Shown: positions 15,047 to 24,631, numbered from the stretch's first letter. The stretch is DNA of 44,192 nucleotides from Microcoleus sp. bin48.metabat.b7b8b9.023 (GCF_013299185.1 NZ_JAAFKG010000066.1:1-44192), one strand, 5' to 3'. Translations and numbers: made by a program. Notes: generated by a model from the sequence alone, not told the origin.

Positions 15047-17653
15047 TTATGGAGGAGCGATCGCCCGTTTCACACATCGGTGTATATAAATTTGAGCTAC
15101 CTTATCCCCAGGATTGACTTGCAAGCACGCCGAAAACAATCTTGTAGCTTCGAGAAATTTGTCACTATTGTAGAAAACCAAACCTTGCTCAAACATTGTC
15201 TTTGTATCTAACTTTTTCTGCCGCAACTCGGGCGGATCGGCCGTAAATATTTCATAAACCGTAACCATGCGCGATTTGCCTTTGACTGTAACGCGATCGA
15301 TCAACCTAAAATCATAAACATCATTTAACTGTACAAAAGTATTGTGAGTAATTAACATCGAAACTCCATACTCTTTCGTCAAACTTTCCACACGGGAAGC
15401 CAAATTAACCGCATCGCTAATCACCGTGCTATCCATCCGACTTTGGCCGCCAACCGTGCCTAACATCAAAGAACCCGTATTGATGCCAATGCCAATTTGC
15501 AGCGGCGCGCGATCGGGCCGACTGCGACTCATATTATACTCATTAAGCTGTTCTAGCATCGCAATTCCAGCTTTCACCGCATCGTCCGCACTGCCATTAA
15601 ACAGCGCCATAATCGCATCGCCAATATATTTATCAATAAACCCAAAATTTTCAGTAATTGCCGGTTCCATCCGCGACAAATAAGCATTAATAAATTGAAA
15701 ATTTTCTTCAGGACTCATCTGTTCTGAAAGAGCCGTGAAATTCCGAATATCTGAAAACAACACCGACATTTCTTTCTGCACCTGATCGCCTAATTTTACG
15801 TCCAGAATACTTTCATATCCGAGAAAGTGGAGAAATTGGTGCGGCACAAACCGCCCGTAAGCATCTGTTAATTTTTCTTCCGCTGCCAAAGCTTTTTCCA
15901 GCTCGTTTGTAAATTGGCGGCGCTCGGTTTCCACCTGTTGACGCTCTGTGATATCTTGAAAAACTGCGATCGCGTAAACAATGTTTTTCCGTTCGTCGTA
16001 GATTGGAGTCGCCCAAATCTCGATCGGCACAATCCTCTCCGGGCGGTGAATTTCTGCATCATCAGAGTGCACCACTTCCCCCCCCAGCGCCCGCACAATC
16101 GGTTGTCTCTCGCTTGGATAAAGCTCATTAGTTCCGGCGCAGTAAGTTTGATAAACTTCCGGCAAAGTGCTAGGAATAACATCAGAAACCAAGCCTTTGC
16201 CAAGTATTTTCTCAGCCCAAGAATTCATGTAACAAGGTTTCCCAATACCATCAACCACAAATATACCCACCGGCACCGCTTCCAGCAATTGAGTCAGCCG
16301 ATTTTCGCTTTCTAACAGCGCTTCATTGAACTTTTCTTCAGCTATCAAAGCTTTTTCCAAATCATTCGTAAACTTCAGGCGTTCCGCATCTACAAGTCTT
16401 CGCAAAGTAATATCCTCAGCAAAACCCTGATAGTAAAGCAGTTCACCCCTAGCATCAAAAACAGTACGCGCATCCTCAGAAATCCAGATAACAGTGCCAT
16501 CTCGGCGGTAAACTTCCGACTCAAACTCAGACACAGTACCGTACTCTTGCATCAACTCAAAAAACTCTTGACGGCGGTGCGGTTGCACGTACAATTGGCG
16601 CTGAAAATCATTAACACTTGCCATCAATTCTTCAGGAGAATCATAGCCATAGATTTGAGCGAGAGCAGGATTAGCGCTGATCAAAGTTCCGTCAGGTGCA
16701 GTCTGAAAAATACCTTCGAGAGCATTTTCAAATATCCGGCGATACTTCTCTTCAGCTTGCACCAGCGCTGCTTCAGCTTGCTTGCGTTCCGTAATATCAG
16801 TAAAAGCAATAATCCCGTAACAAATATCCCCGAGAGAATCATAAATAGGAGTCGCCCAACTCTCCACCGGAATCACCTTATTACCAGTCCGAATTTCTAC
16901 ACCCTCAGTCCGCACACTTTCGCCCCGCAGCGCCTGCATAATTGGCAATTCTTCCACAGGACATCTCTGATTAGTTCCGGCTTTATAGAATTGATAAATT
17001 GCTGCTTTCTGCTCTGAATTAATATGGGGTACATTGCCTTTTCCAAATACATCCCGTGCCTTTTGATTAGCATAAAAAGATTGACCGTTCGCATCAAGCA
17101 CGCACACGCCCAACGGCATCGCTTCCAGGTATTGCGTCAACCGACTTTCGTTTTCGTGGAGTTTGGCAATCAGCATCGCCTGCTTGCGGTTTAATCTTGC
17201 CAACTCCTGATTCATTTCCTGAAGTTCTATTTGTTTTTCAGCTAATTGTTTATCTTGAAAATATCTGTAGATTGCCTCAGTAACAGTTAATTTTAAATCA
17301 TCGGTTTGCCAAGGCTTAGGTATGTATCGGTACAATTTAGCATAATTAATAGCATTGGCTACCGCCTCCAAATTAGCCTGCCCCGTCAGCATAATCTTGA
17401 GAGTTCTCGGCGAGATGGCATGAACGCTTCTCAATAGCTCGTCTCCTTTCATATTCGGCATGATATGATCGGAAATAATCAAAGGAACTTCATACTGTTC
17501 TGCTAAAAGTTCAGACAGCAATTCCAAAGCTTCTTCGCCGCTTTGGGCAGTTTCAATTAAATATTTATCTTCAAAGGCTTTTAGCAGGTCTATTTCCAGA
17601 CTATCGAGTATAGTCTGCTCATCATCCACACAAATAATTACAGGTTTTTTCAT
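15047..17653 (-). CDS. REC-PAS-PAS-PAS-adenylate cyclase
   Basis: Makes cAMP from ATP (predicted) under control of a receiver and three PAS domains. REC 1-125 with Asp62 (IISDHIMPNMKG) and Lys113; coiled coil 135-170; PAS at 170-290, 300-420 and 450-570; class III cyclase 600-800. The cyclase has both metal-binding aspartates (Asp635 in FSDIRNFT, Asp679 in DKYIGDAIMA), purine-specifying Lys675 and Thr743 (Lys/Thr pair as in cyanobacterial adenylate cyclases), and Asn750/Arg754 in DAVNLASR. PAS 1 and 3 are near-duplicates (both with PI..ALRGE/GGE and WATPIYD). A short TPR-like tail ends the protein. Its ATG overlaps the stop codon of the upstream single receiver, so the two are translationally coupled. 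Confidence 0.92.
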   Translation of the reverse strand: MKKPVIICVDDEQTILDSLEIDLLKAFEDKYLIETAQSGEEALELLSELLAEQYEVPLIISDHIMPNMKGDELLRSVHAISPRTLKIMLTGQANLEAVANAINYAKLYRYIPKPWQTDDLKLTVTEAIYRYFQDKQLAEKQIELQEMNQELARLNRKQAMLIAKLHENESRLTQYLEAMPLGVCVLDANGQSFYANQKARDVFGKGNVPHINSEQKAAIYQFYKAGTNQRCPVEELPIMQALRGESVRTEGVEIRTGNKVIPVESWATPIYDSLGDICYGIIAFTDITERKQAEAALVQAEEKYRRIFENALEGIFQTAPDGTLISANPALAQIYGYDSPEELMASVNDFQRQLYVQPHRRQEFFELMQEYGTVSEFESEVYRRDGTVIWISEDARTVFDARGELLYYQGFAEDITLRRLVDAERLKFTNDLEKALIAEEKFNEALLESENRLTQLLEAVPVGIFVVDGIGKPCYMNSWAEKILGKGLVSDVIPSTLPEVYQTYCAGTNELYPSERQPIVRALGGEVVHSDDAEIHRPERIVPIEIWATPIYDERKNIVYAIAVFQDITERQQVETERRQFTNELEKALAAEEKLTDAYGRFVPHQFLHFLGYESILDVKLGDQVQKEMSVLFSDIRNFTALSEQMSPEENFQFINAYLSRMEPAITENFGFIDKYIGDAIMALFNGSADDAVKAGIAMLEQLNEYNMSRSRPDRAPLQIGIGINTGSLMLGTVGGQSRMDSTVISDAVNLASRVESLTKEYGVSMLITHNTFVQLNDVYDFRLIDRVTVKGKSRMVTVYEIFTADPPELRQKKLDTKTMFEQGLVFYNSDKFLEATRLFSACLQVNPGDKVAQIYIHRCVKRAIAPP

Positions 17654-18045
17654 AACTTTGCTAGACCAGACTTAATCGCTTCAATTAATTCTTGATTTTG
17701 CCAAGGTTTTTGTATAAAAGCATGAAGATTGGCTTGAGATTTTGTGCGTTCAATTGCTTCTTTTTCCGCTTGTCCCGTCAGCATAACTGTCACAATCTGC
17801 GGATATTTTTGATGAATTTTAATCAGCAACTCATCTCCTTTCATTCCAGGCATCAACCAATCAGAGACAATAACTAGAATGTTAACCTCATCTTCACACA
17901 GCTCTTCAATAATCTCCAGTGCTTCGGCAGCACTTTCAGCAAATTCGCAAAGATATTTACCCTTAAATGCATGTTGCAGTTCAATTTCCAGACTTTCCAA
18001 CACCGCTACTTCATCGTCAACACACAAAATTGCTGGTTTAGACAT
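17650..18045 (-). CDS. Single-domain response regulator (REC)
   Basis: 131-residue stand-alone receiver: CVDDE acidic pocket, phospho-acceptor Asp in IVSDWLMPGMKG, Lys in AFIQKPWQ. I chose the ATG at 18045 because a strong AAAGGAGGA Shine-Dalgarno element precedes it by a few bases; a longer frame reaching 18135 has no such signal. It resembles the receiver at the N-terminus of the cyclase next to it (both have the LTGQA and KPWQ motifs and PxILCVDDE start), suggesting duplication. The ATGA overlap with the cyclase gene implies coupled expression. It probably relays phosphate between the kinases upstream and the cyclase. Confidence 0.92.
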   Translation of the reverse strand: MSKPAILCVDDEVAVLESLEIELQHAFKGKYLCEFAESAAEALEIIEELCEDEVNILVIVSDWLMPGMKGDELLIKIHQKYPQIVTVMLTGQAEKEAIERTKSQANLHAFIQKPWQNQELIEAIKSGLAKL

Positions 18046-18169
18046 CGCTAGTTTCCTCCTTTCGTCTGGCAGGGTGAACCCGGATGGGCAGCACGCCGTT
18101 TTCCAAATTCTACATTCCGCGCGCCTAGACTGCAAATTTTTAGCCCCAGATTTCAGTCTGGTGTTTTAC

Positions 18170-19606
18170 CTACTCAATTAAATTAATCGGCAAAGACACT
18201 GTAAATGCAGTTTGACCGGGCACCGACTCCACATCAATTGTACCCTGATGTTTTTTAATGATTTTTTTGACAATATCCAATCCTAATCCGCTGCCTTCTC
18301 CCGCTGGTTTGGTCGTAAAAAACGGCTCAAAAATTTTCGGCAAAATCTCCGGTGAAATTCCAGCGCCGCTGTCGGTAATTTTTACGGCAAAGTTGGTATC
18401 TTGCTCCCAGGCGTCAATTGTTAAAGTTCCTTGATTGTCCATCGCTTGTAAGGCATTGTGAATTAAATTTGTCCAAACTTGATTGAGTTCGTCTGGATAA
18501 CACAATACCGGAGGCAATTGAGCTTGATAGTTTCTGACGATTTCTACACCTTGTTTTAGCTGGTTCTGATAAAGAGTTAATACAGTTTCAATTCCATCAG
18601 TGATATTCACTTCTAGTTTATCCCCATGCACATCGTAACGCGCATAATTTTTGAGAGCAAAAACGACTTTTGCAGCGCGTTCTGTAGCGGTAGCGATGGT
18701 TCTGGCGCTTTTTTGAATACTAGCAAAATCGTAGGCGGTTTTGATAATATTTTCGCTGTCAGGGTCTTTGAGCAACGGCACGAATTCTTGCACATTTCCT
18801 TGCAATCCGATATTGACTAAAATGCTAGCAAGGCTGTCAGCATTATCAATCCCTTCCGCATCTAGTTGCTGCTTCACGCCTCTTTTAAATTCCCGTTTTT
18901 CTCGCGTAGATAAAGAGTAAGTTTGTTGGCGGGAACTGTACATTAAACTCAAAAAATCGTGCTGGCGTTCGGCAGACAGTTCTTTAAAAAAAACTGGCAA
19001 ACTGTCGAGATTGTTATCCAAAAAGCCGGTGATATTCCCAATAGACGATCGAATCGCCCCTAGCGGCGTATTAATTTCGTGAGCAATGCCTGCAATCAGT
19101 TGCCCTAAGGCAGCCATTTTTTCCGATTGAACTAATTGCTCCTGAGTTGCTTGCAGTTGCTCTAAAGTGATTGTCAGTTCATCGTTTTTCTGTTTGAGTT
19201 TTTTTTGCAACTGGCACATTGCTAAATGGGTTTCTACCCTAACTAATACCTCTTCCATCTGAAAGGGTTTGGTAATATAATCAACTCCGCCCACAGCAAA
19301 AGCTTTAACCTTATCTAGTACGTCATTTATCGCGCTGATAAAAATCACCGGAATGTCGCGAGTGCGTTCATCAGCTTTAATTTTTTCGCAAACTTCATAC
19401 CCGTTCATTTCGGGCATCATAATATCCAGCAAAATCAAATCGGGAGGCATACCTTGTGCGGCCGAAAGTGCTAACTCGCCGCTCGGTACGGGGCGGACTT
19501 TATAGCCCTTGCCATTCAAAATTCCGGCTAGCAGTCGCAAATTCGCTGGGGTATCGTCCACTACTAAAATATTACCGGGAGGGGTACTAGGAATGTCATT
19601 ATTCAT
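18170..19606 (-). CDS. REC-histidine kinase
   Basis: 478-residue soluble kinase. Receiver 12-128 with Asp61 in LILLDIMMPEMNGY and Lys113. A coiled coil at 130-165 leads into a HisKA of the AALGQLIAGIAHEINTP type with His176. Between the HisKA and the ATPase is an unusually long insert (about 190-330) rich in charged residues. The HATPase at about 350-475 has NLIHNALQAM, DSGAGISP and GSGLGLDIV. The gene overlaps the end of the upstream Cache kinase gene by 8 bases. The N-terminal receiver is a natural acceptor for the receiver/Hpt-type flow from that kinase. Confidence 0.92.
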   Translation of the reverse strand: MNNDIPSTPPGNILVVDDTPANLRLLAGILNGKGYKVRPVPSGELALSAAQGMPPDLILLDIMMPEMNGYEVCEKIKADERTRDIPVIFISAINDVLDKVKAFAVGGVDYITKPFQMEEVLVRVETHLAMCQLQKKLKQKNDELTITLEQLQATQEQLVQSEKMAALGQLIAGIAHEINTPLGAIRSSIGNITGFLDNNLDSLPVFFKELSAERQHDFLSLMYSSRQQTYSLSTREKREFKRGVKQQLDAEGIDNADSLASILVNIGLQGNVQEFVPLLKDPDSENIIKTAYDFASIQKSARTIATATERAAKVVFALKNYARYDVHGDKLEVNITDGIETVLTLYQNQLKQGVEIVRNYQAQLPPVLCYPDELNQVWTNLIHNALQAMDNQGTLTIDAWEQDTNFAVKITDSGAGISPEILPKIFEPFFTTKPAGEGSGLGLDIVKKIIKKHQGTIDVESVPGQTAFTVSLPINLIE

Positions 19607-22466
19607 GTGAGCTTGCTTGAGAGATTAACTTTAAAACTTTGTCGTACTCGAAATTTTCTATACAATTGGCGATCGCAGCAGCAGTTACTGTATCCTTTAA
19701 TCTAATTTGGTCGATCGCACTCTCAATGAAATCCATATCCACTTTCAGTATCGCCAGCTTTAAATCAGCTACCAGCGACTCAGGCAATTTCAGGAAGTCA
19801 GCCGCAGTCATTTCGCGATCGCGCTCTTTGACTGCCGATGAGTTAGCTTGCCCCGGATCTTCATAAATATAGCGTACTCCGATATGTTTGTGCATAGCAT
19901 CGAAAATATCGGCTTCCCGGAAAGGTTTCCGCATAAAAGCATCGCAGCCCGCCGACAAAATTACAGCCCGTTCTTCCTCCAAAACGCTCGCAGTCAGCGC
20001 AATAATAGCAGTAGCTTGACCTTTAATAGTGCCTTTAATGTATTGTGTTGCTTCGTAGCCGTCCATCACGGGCATTCTCATGTCCATCCAAATTAAATGC
20101 GGCTCCCAACTATCCCAAATGTCAATAGCTTCTTGACCGTTAGTAGCTTCTTTCAGTTCAAAACCCAGAGGATTGAGAAGTTTAATTAACAATTGACGGT
20201 TGAGCGGTTTATCATCTACTATCAAAATTCGATAGGGGTGTTGGTTGGGTTCCAGGGCAATCACATGGCGAGTCGGTTTTTTGCTTTCAATATCAGCCGC
20301 ATCAACAGCCAAAACTTGGATATCAAACTTAAAATTAGTTCCCTTCCCGACAGTAGAATTTACGCTCATTTCGCCACCCATTAATTCCACAAATTTGCGA
20401 CTAATTGGCAATCCCAAGCCTGTACCTTCTTGGGAATCTTTGCCTGCCTGGGTTTGCACGAAAGCTTCAAAAAGATTGTCTAATTCATTGGCGGCAATAC
20501 CTGGGCCAGTATCTTCGACTTCAAAATGAATAAAGAAAGACGAGGCAGAAGCTGAACCGTCATTTTGGGTTTTATAACTCGCATTTTCTGACATAGTTAA
20601 ATGTGGAAAATTAATGCCATTACTAGCCTCATCTTCGGTATGTTTGTAGGTTTTTGATACAGAATTATTTACTGATTTTTTCTGTTGATTTTGGCTGGTT
20701 GAATGCTTGCTAGCCCTGACAGAAACACCGCCATATTCTGTAAATTTAAGAGCGTTATTTAGCAAATTAATTAATATTTGTCGCAATTTTAACTCGTCAG
20801 TTTCTACGTATTGCGGTAGATCGGGACTGCGATCGAAAACTAACTGCAAATGCTTGTCATCTGCTTTGATTTGAAACATATCGTCCAAGTCGTGTAGCAG
20901 GCGATAGAGGTCGAATTTTTTGGGATTGAGGGTGGTGCGCCCCGATTCAATTTTAGATAAATCGAGCACGTTATTAATCAGGGTGAGCAGGTGTTCTCCG
21001 CTGCTGCTAATTATGCTAAGATTTTCTTGGTGTTCTCGGGATAGAGTTTGGCTGCGAGTCATCAGTTGGGAAAAGCCGAGAATTGCATTGAGGGGCGATC
21101 GCAATTCGTGACTCATGTTAGCCAGAAAGGCACTTTTAGCTTGATTGGCTACTTCCGCTTTGTCCTTGGCTACAGCCAATTCGGCAGTCCGCTCTTGCAC
21201 TCGGTGTTCTAAAGTTGCAAAAGATTGTTGCAGTTGTTGAGCCATGCTGTTAAATGACTTGGCTAATTCTCCCAATTCGTCGGAACGTTCGCTTTCTACT
21301 GTGGTATCCCATTCGCCTTTAGCAATATTTTTAGCTGCTGTATTTAAGCGCAAAATTGGATTTGTCACCCACCGAGAAGTCTGAATGCCGATAACTACAG
21401 CTATGGCTAAAGCTGCCAAACAAAGCCAAATTGTCATGCGAGTATTGGCATCGATTTGTTCGGTGAAATCTGCTTCAGGAACAACTACCACAATCAGCCA
21501 GTCCAAACCTTTGCCGTCTTGGAAAGGTAGAATGTTGACAAATTGTCGCTTGCCGTCTATTTCAAAATTCAAGAGATAGGAACTTTGAATTTCCTTTAAT
21601 TGCTGAAACCGAACTGCTACATATTTAGCTGTAGCTTGAGTCGAGGGGTCAATACTCTCTTCTGCTTTGAACAGTTCTTTTTTATTATTGTCTTTGGTAC
21701 GGAATGGTTGTTCGACAGTTGAAGTTGCCAGTAATGTACCATTTTTTTCGATAATAAATGCTTGCCCAGTTTTGCCAATTTTGAGACTGTTTAAAAATCT
21801 CCCAATATGGTCGAGACGCAAGGCAGAAATTAATACTCCTTGTAGCTGATTGTTGTCGTATACGGGTTCGAGCGCGCTGAGTATTAAGGTCGGTTCTAGA
21901 AACGAAATATAAACGGAACTCCAAGTTGGTTGGCCGACATTAGCCGCATTTTGGTACGAAGGATGTTCGCGGATGTCAAAGTTTTTGACAACTGTTGCTA
22001 CGGTAGTGCGATCGCCTGTATTATTAGTATTGTAAGAATAAAAATCAAAACCTGTAGATTTGCCTGACAAATTAATCATTAGAGAGCCATTTGACAGTTT
22101 TTCTCCGGTTCGATAGTCTCCTTTCTTGTTGCCAACGGAGGTAAAATTGATATAGGGATATAATTGGACTTGCCGCCAAAGATATTTCTCCCAATCTGAT
22201 AAGTTTTCCATCTTTAACAACCCGAGTTTGACAGCATCCAGCTTGCTTTGATTGATTTGATGGGGAGTAGTCAGGTAAACTTGCAGGTTTTGCTCGACAC
22301 GCAAACTCACCTCGCTCATTAACTGAGTGGCAAGATTATTAACTGCTTTTTGTCCGTTTCTAAAAGAGAGATATCCTACGAGTCCCACGGCTGCGACGAT
22401 TTGCAGCACAAATGGAACTATGAGAACAGTTCTCAGCGATAATTTATCTAACATTTTATCAATCAT
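19599..22466 (-). CDS. Cache-HAMP hybrid histidine kinase with receiver
   Basis: 955-residue membrane sensor. A first membrane helix at about 11-33, an extracytoplasmic double-Cache-like domain at about 40-335, a second helix at 345-363, and HAMP 365-420 come first. HisKA follows with His453 (FLANMSHELRSPLNAILGF), then a HATPase at about 550-755 with a 60-residue Ser/Asn-rich insert, and a receiver at about 772-890 (LIVDDKPLN, WMDMRMPVMDGY, FMRKPF). The last ~65 residues after the receiver are helical and could be a remnant of an output module. First gene of a probable four-gene operon. An IS607 element ends about 67 bases upstream of its ATG, so its native promoter is compressed or replaced. 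The ligand cannot be read from sequence. Confidence 0.92.
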   Translation of the reverse strand: MIDKMLDKLSLRTVLIVPFVLQIVAAVGLVGYLSFRNGQKAVNNLATQLMSEVSLRVEQNLQVYLTTPHQINQSKLDAVKLGLLKMENLSDWEKYLWRQVQLYPYINFTSVGNKKGDYRTGEKLSNGSLMINLSGKSTGFDFYSYNTNNTGDRTTVATVVKNFDIREHPSYQNAANVGQPTWSSVYISFLEPTLILSALEPVYDNNQLQGVLISALRLDHIGRFLNSLKIGKTGQAFIIEKNGTLLATSTVEQPFRTKDNNKKELFKAEESIDPSTQATAKYVAVRFQQLKEIQSSYLLNFEIDGKRQFVNILPFQDGKGLDWLIVVVVPEADFTEQIDANTRMTIWLCLAALAIAVVIGIQTSRWVTNPILRLNTAAKNIAKGEWDTTVESERSDELGELAKSFNSMAQQLQQSFATLEHRVQERTAELAVAKDKAEVANQAKSAFLANMSHELRSPLNAILGFSQLMTRSQTLSREHQENLSIISSSGEHLLTLINNVLDLSKIESGRTTLNPKKFDLYRLLHDLDDMFQIKADDKHLQLVFDRSPDLPQYVETDELKLRQILINLLNNALKFTEYGGVSVRASKHSTSQNQQKKSVNNSVSKTYKHTEDEASNGINFPHLTMSENASYKTQNDGSASASSFFIHFEVEDTGPGIAANELDNLFEAFVQTQAGKDSQEGTGLGLPISRKFVELMGGEMSVNSTVGKGTNFKFDIQVLAVDAADIESKKPTRHVIALEPNQHPYRILIVDDKPLNRQLLIKLLNPLGFELKEATNGQEAIDIWDSWEPHLIWMDMRMPVMDGYEATQYIKGTIKGQATAIIALTASVLEEERAVILSAGCDAFMRKPFREADIFDAMHKHIGVRYIYEDPGQANSSAVKERDREMTAADFLKLPESLVADLKLAILKVDMDFIESAIDQIRLKDTVTAAAIANCIENFEYDKVLKLISQASSHE

Positions 22467-22532
22467 AAGATTCAGAGGTTTGGTGAACTTAGCCTAGAAC
22501 CGTTCTTGGAGAGCTTATCTTAACAGATACAT

Positions 22533-23744
22533 TTAACCCGGTAAATCCAGGACTAAGCCCGAATTAGCCGTGTATGGCAAGACGGAGAAAGCAGCAAGCT
22601 CTCCTGTCAAGGAGGTATCTCTCAAAGCTTTCAATAAAATATTGAAAGCGCCATTTAAGTCTCTGTCTAGAATGTGTCCGCATTCTGGACATTTAAATTT
22701 TTTAGACCCGCCTAATTTAATGTGAATATGTCCACATTTTGAACAGGTTTTTGATGTGTATTCTTCCGTTACGTCTACTACAGTGCTGCCATATTTAACA
22801 GCCTGATGCTTCAACATTTGCTTGAAACGGTAATGACTTAAGGTAACCATTGCTCTAGCTGTTTTAGTAGCTAGTTTGCGCTTACCTTTTTTTACCATTT
22901 GCTGCGTCTCAAAGGTCGGCAAGAAAATCACTTTATATTTTGTGACTAGGTATTTGGCTGCCTTTTTGTGTAGCTCGTTGACCAAGGCTTTAATCTTGAT
23001 CCGAATTTTTGCTGCTGACTTTCTCAGGCAGTACCTCAATCGTTTAAATTGCCCTCCCTTGTTTAACCCTATTCTTGACATCAATTTATCTAAATGTCTT
23101 GCCAGTCGGTAGATGCGTCCTATATCACATGAGCCTATCTCCAAGATATCACGACCGTCAAAACCAGTTAGAAACGTTCTGACACCAGGGTCTAAAGCAA
23201 TAGCCAAGTCACTTTGGGTCGGGTCTAGTCTTGCAGTGTCAACTGCATAGCAAATAAACCATTGCCCATTGATTAATGATAGTGTTGGCTCGTGTTCCAT
23301 TACTTCTACAATTGGTTCAGCGGCTTTAAATAATAGTCCTTTGGTCGCCTGCGGATAAAAAGTTCCAGACTTCCAATTGGCAACTTGAAACCTGATAGTC
23401 TGAGACCCATCAAAACGGCTTCTAAACTTTGCCATTCCTTTTGACTTTTTGGCGGCTTTGTGCGCTTCAAAAGCTTGAAATACTGCCATTTGGCGTGGGT
23501 TGTAAGGTTGTTCGGAAACCCAAGCTGGTACTGAATCCATGATCTTTTTTCTCAGATCGTATTTGCCAATTTTTTCGTCCTTAAGAATGGCAATTGCTTG
23601 GTTGTAACACCATCTACTTGCTGCAATCCAAGTCCTCCATTTCGCTGCTAACTCCGTTTCCGGGTAGACTCGGATCTTCTTTGATAGTAGATTTGTACTT
23701 GCGGAGTCCGTAGAGTCGGCAACTAAAGACGTGGATGATGGCAA
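22533..23744 (-). CDS. tnpB: TnpB, RNA-guided nuclease-like protein of IS607 element
   Basis: TnpB proteins are RNA-guided DNA nucleases that help insertion sequences persist. The RuvC residues are visible: Asp in ALDPGVRTFLTG, Glu in LPTFETQQMV, Asp in CGHILDRDLNGAFN. The zinc ribbon is complete (CSKCGH and CPECGH). The conserved protein begins near LLSKKIRVYPE (about 23690). No ATG is nearby: the frame stays open to 24221, but the upstream part overlaps the recombinase gene and looks accidental. I set the start at a TTG at 23744; it could be another TTG at 23756 or an ATG at 23894. The last codons (DLPG) and stop lie within the element's terminal repeat. A guide RNA, if any, would come from the end near 22533. 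Confidence 0.85.
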   Translation of the reverse strand: MPSSTSLVADSTDSASTNLLSKKIRVYPETELAAKWRTWIAASRWCYNQAIAILKDEKIGKYDLRKKIMDSVPAWVSEQPYNPRQMAVFQAFEAHKAAKKSKGMAKFRSRFDGSQTIRFQVANWKSGTFYPQATKGLLFKAAEPIVEVMEHEPTLSLINGQWFICYAVDTARLDPTQSDLAIALDPGVRTFLTGFDGRDILEIGSCDIGRIYRLARHLDKLMSRIGLNKGGQFKRLRYCLRKSAAKIRIKIKALVNELHKKAAKYLVTKYKVIFLPTFETQQMVKKGKRKLATKTARAMVTLSHYRFKQMLKHQAVKYGSTVVDVTEEYTSKTCSKCGHIHIKLGGSKKFKCPECGHILDRDLNGAFNILLKALRDTSLTGELAAFSVLPYTANSGLVLDLPG

Positions 23745-24231
23745 GGATATCTTCAACCATTTCTCGTTCTGGAGATAGCTCGTTTCTACTGAGAACCATG
23801 AGTTGGCAATTGTTTTGCTCGCATATCCATTTGATGAGGTCGCCACCAAACCTTGCGAGTCTGTCTTGGTGTCCGACCACAACTGTTGAGACATCTCCTG
23901 ACATGACTTGTCCCAAAAGGGCAAGCAGCGCTTTTCTTTTGAAGTTGAGTCCGCCACCGATATCTTTGAAGACTTTGGCTTGCGGGTAGAGGTTTTGCAG
24001 GTAGCTGACTTGTCGTTCGAGGTCGTCTCGCTGCTTGTAACTGCTAACCCTGGCATAGATGGCGGTGATTCGGTTTTGCCCGGTTCCAAGAACACTCTCA
24101 ATGTCGTAGCGTCGCTGGTTGGAGGGGGTTCTGATTGTTGCGATTTTGCCTGCAAGTTCCCAGTTCCTAAGAGTTTTTTCTGAGACTTGCAGGATTTCGC
24201 AAGCTTTTCGCGGTGTGACATACTTAGTCAT
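23614..24231 (-). CDS. tnpA: IS607-type TnpA serine recombinase
   Basis: 205-residue transposase that moves the element through a covalent Ser-DNA intermediate. Residues 1-45 form a MerR-like helix-turn-helix (TPRKACEILQVSEKTLRNWE). Residues 53-190 are a resolvase fold with the catalytic serine at 63 (IYARVSSYKQRDDLERQ) and the VVGHQDRLARFG motif. The C-terminus CRLYGLRKYKS is typical of the family. Length matches the family (about 200). The 3' part overlaps tnpB in another frame. Confidence 0.93.
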   Translation of the reverse strand: MTKYVTPRKACEILQVSEKTLRNWELAGKIATIRTPSNQRRYDIESVLGTGQNRITAIYARVSSYKQRDDLERQVSYLQNLYPQAKVFKDIGGGLNFKRKALLALLGQVMSGDVSTVVVGHQDRLARFGGDLIKWICEQNNCQLMVLSRNELSPEREMVEDILAIIHVFSCRLYGLRKYKSTIKEDPSLPGNGVSSEMEDLDCSK

Positions 24232-24290
24232 TGCTGGCGGTATTTTTGTTCTACATCCAGACTACCAGCTTTTACCGGGAATTACAAGGG

Positions 24291-24631
24291 GATTCCAGAG
24301 AATTATTTACTTGATGGCAACAGCAGCGCCATCTACTACCTACTAGCTAGAGGAAATTGATGCGGGCTGTATTAGCTGTGGTAGACGCTGAACCGCGATC
24401 GAATGTGAGCCTAATCTTTGCTTAGATTAAAGTATATTATTTTACCCATTGTCCTATTATTTTGACAATAATTGTCAAAATTTGCCGTCTCAGGCTGCGA
24501 GAAGTGCCTGATACACGATACGCGCGGGCGAGTAGAACCCGCATCGGCCCAGCGGTTTGGAGAGGGTCGATCGAATTTGCTCGATCGACTAGCCATTTTC
24601 GACAAGACGTGTTATACTCAAAAAACGTTGA
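24291..24631. other. Intergenic upstream of tRNA-Arg
   Basis: No gene is visible. It holds the near-perfect inverted repeat annotated at 24459-24481 and a small stem TAATCT/AGATTA near 24414-24431. A TATACT hexamer at about 24613-24618 lies 14 bases before the tRNA and is a plausible -10 box for it. Confidence 0.5.
24459..24481. promoter_or_regulatory. 10-bp inverted repeat, operator-like
   Basis: ATTTTGACAA, a 3-base spacer TAA, and TTGTCAAAAT are perfect arms of 10 bases. It contains a TTGACA hexamer on both strands. It lies about 150 bases upstream of tRNA-Arg. It could be a binding site for a dimeric regulator or simply a promoter element; nothing else identifies the protein. Confidence 0.45.

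Larger units (their letters stand above)
22530..24290 (-). mobile_element. IS607-family insertion element (serine recombinase + TnpB)
   Basis: Carries an IS607-type tnpA and a tnpB in overlapping frames on the minus strand. A 9-bp inverted repeat, CCCGGTAAA at 22537-22545 and TTTACCGGG at 24271-24279, lies near both edges and supports the approximate limits; exact ends are unknown because IS607 elements leave no target duplication. Both genes look intact, so the copy may be active. It lies between the four-gene signalling operon and the tRNA-Arg/kai region. Confidence 0.7.

Noticed and set aside
18046..18135. Longer start for the lone receiver
   Set aside because: A strong AAAGGAGGA element directly precedes the ATG at 18045; the extension has no domain and no such signal.
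22533..24221. A single 562-residue protein including the TnpB
   Set aside because: The first ~170 residues overlap the recombinase gene in another frame, are Ser/Thr/Lys-rich and match nothing; only the C-terminal part is TnpB.
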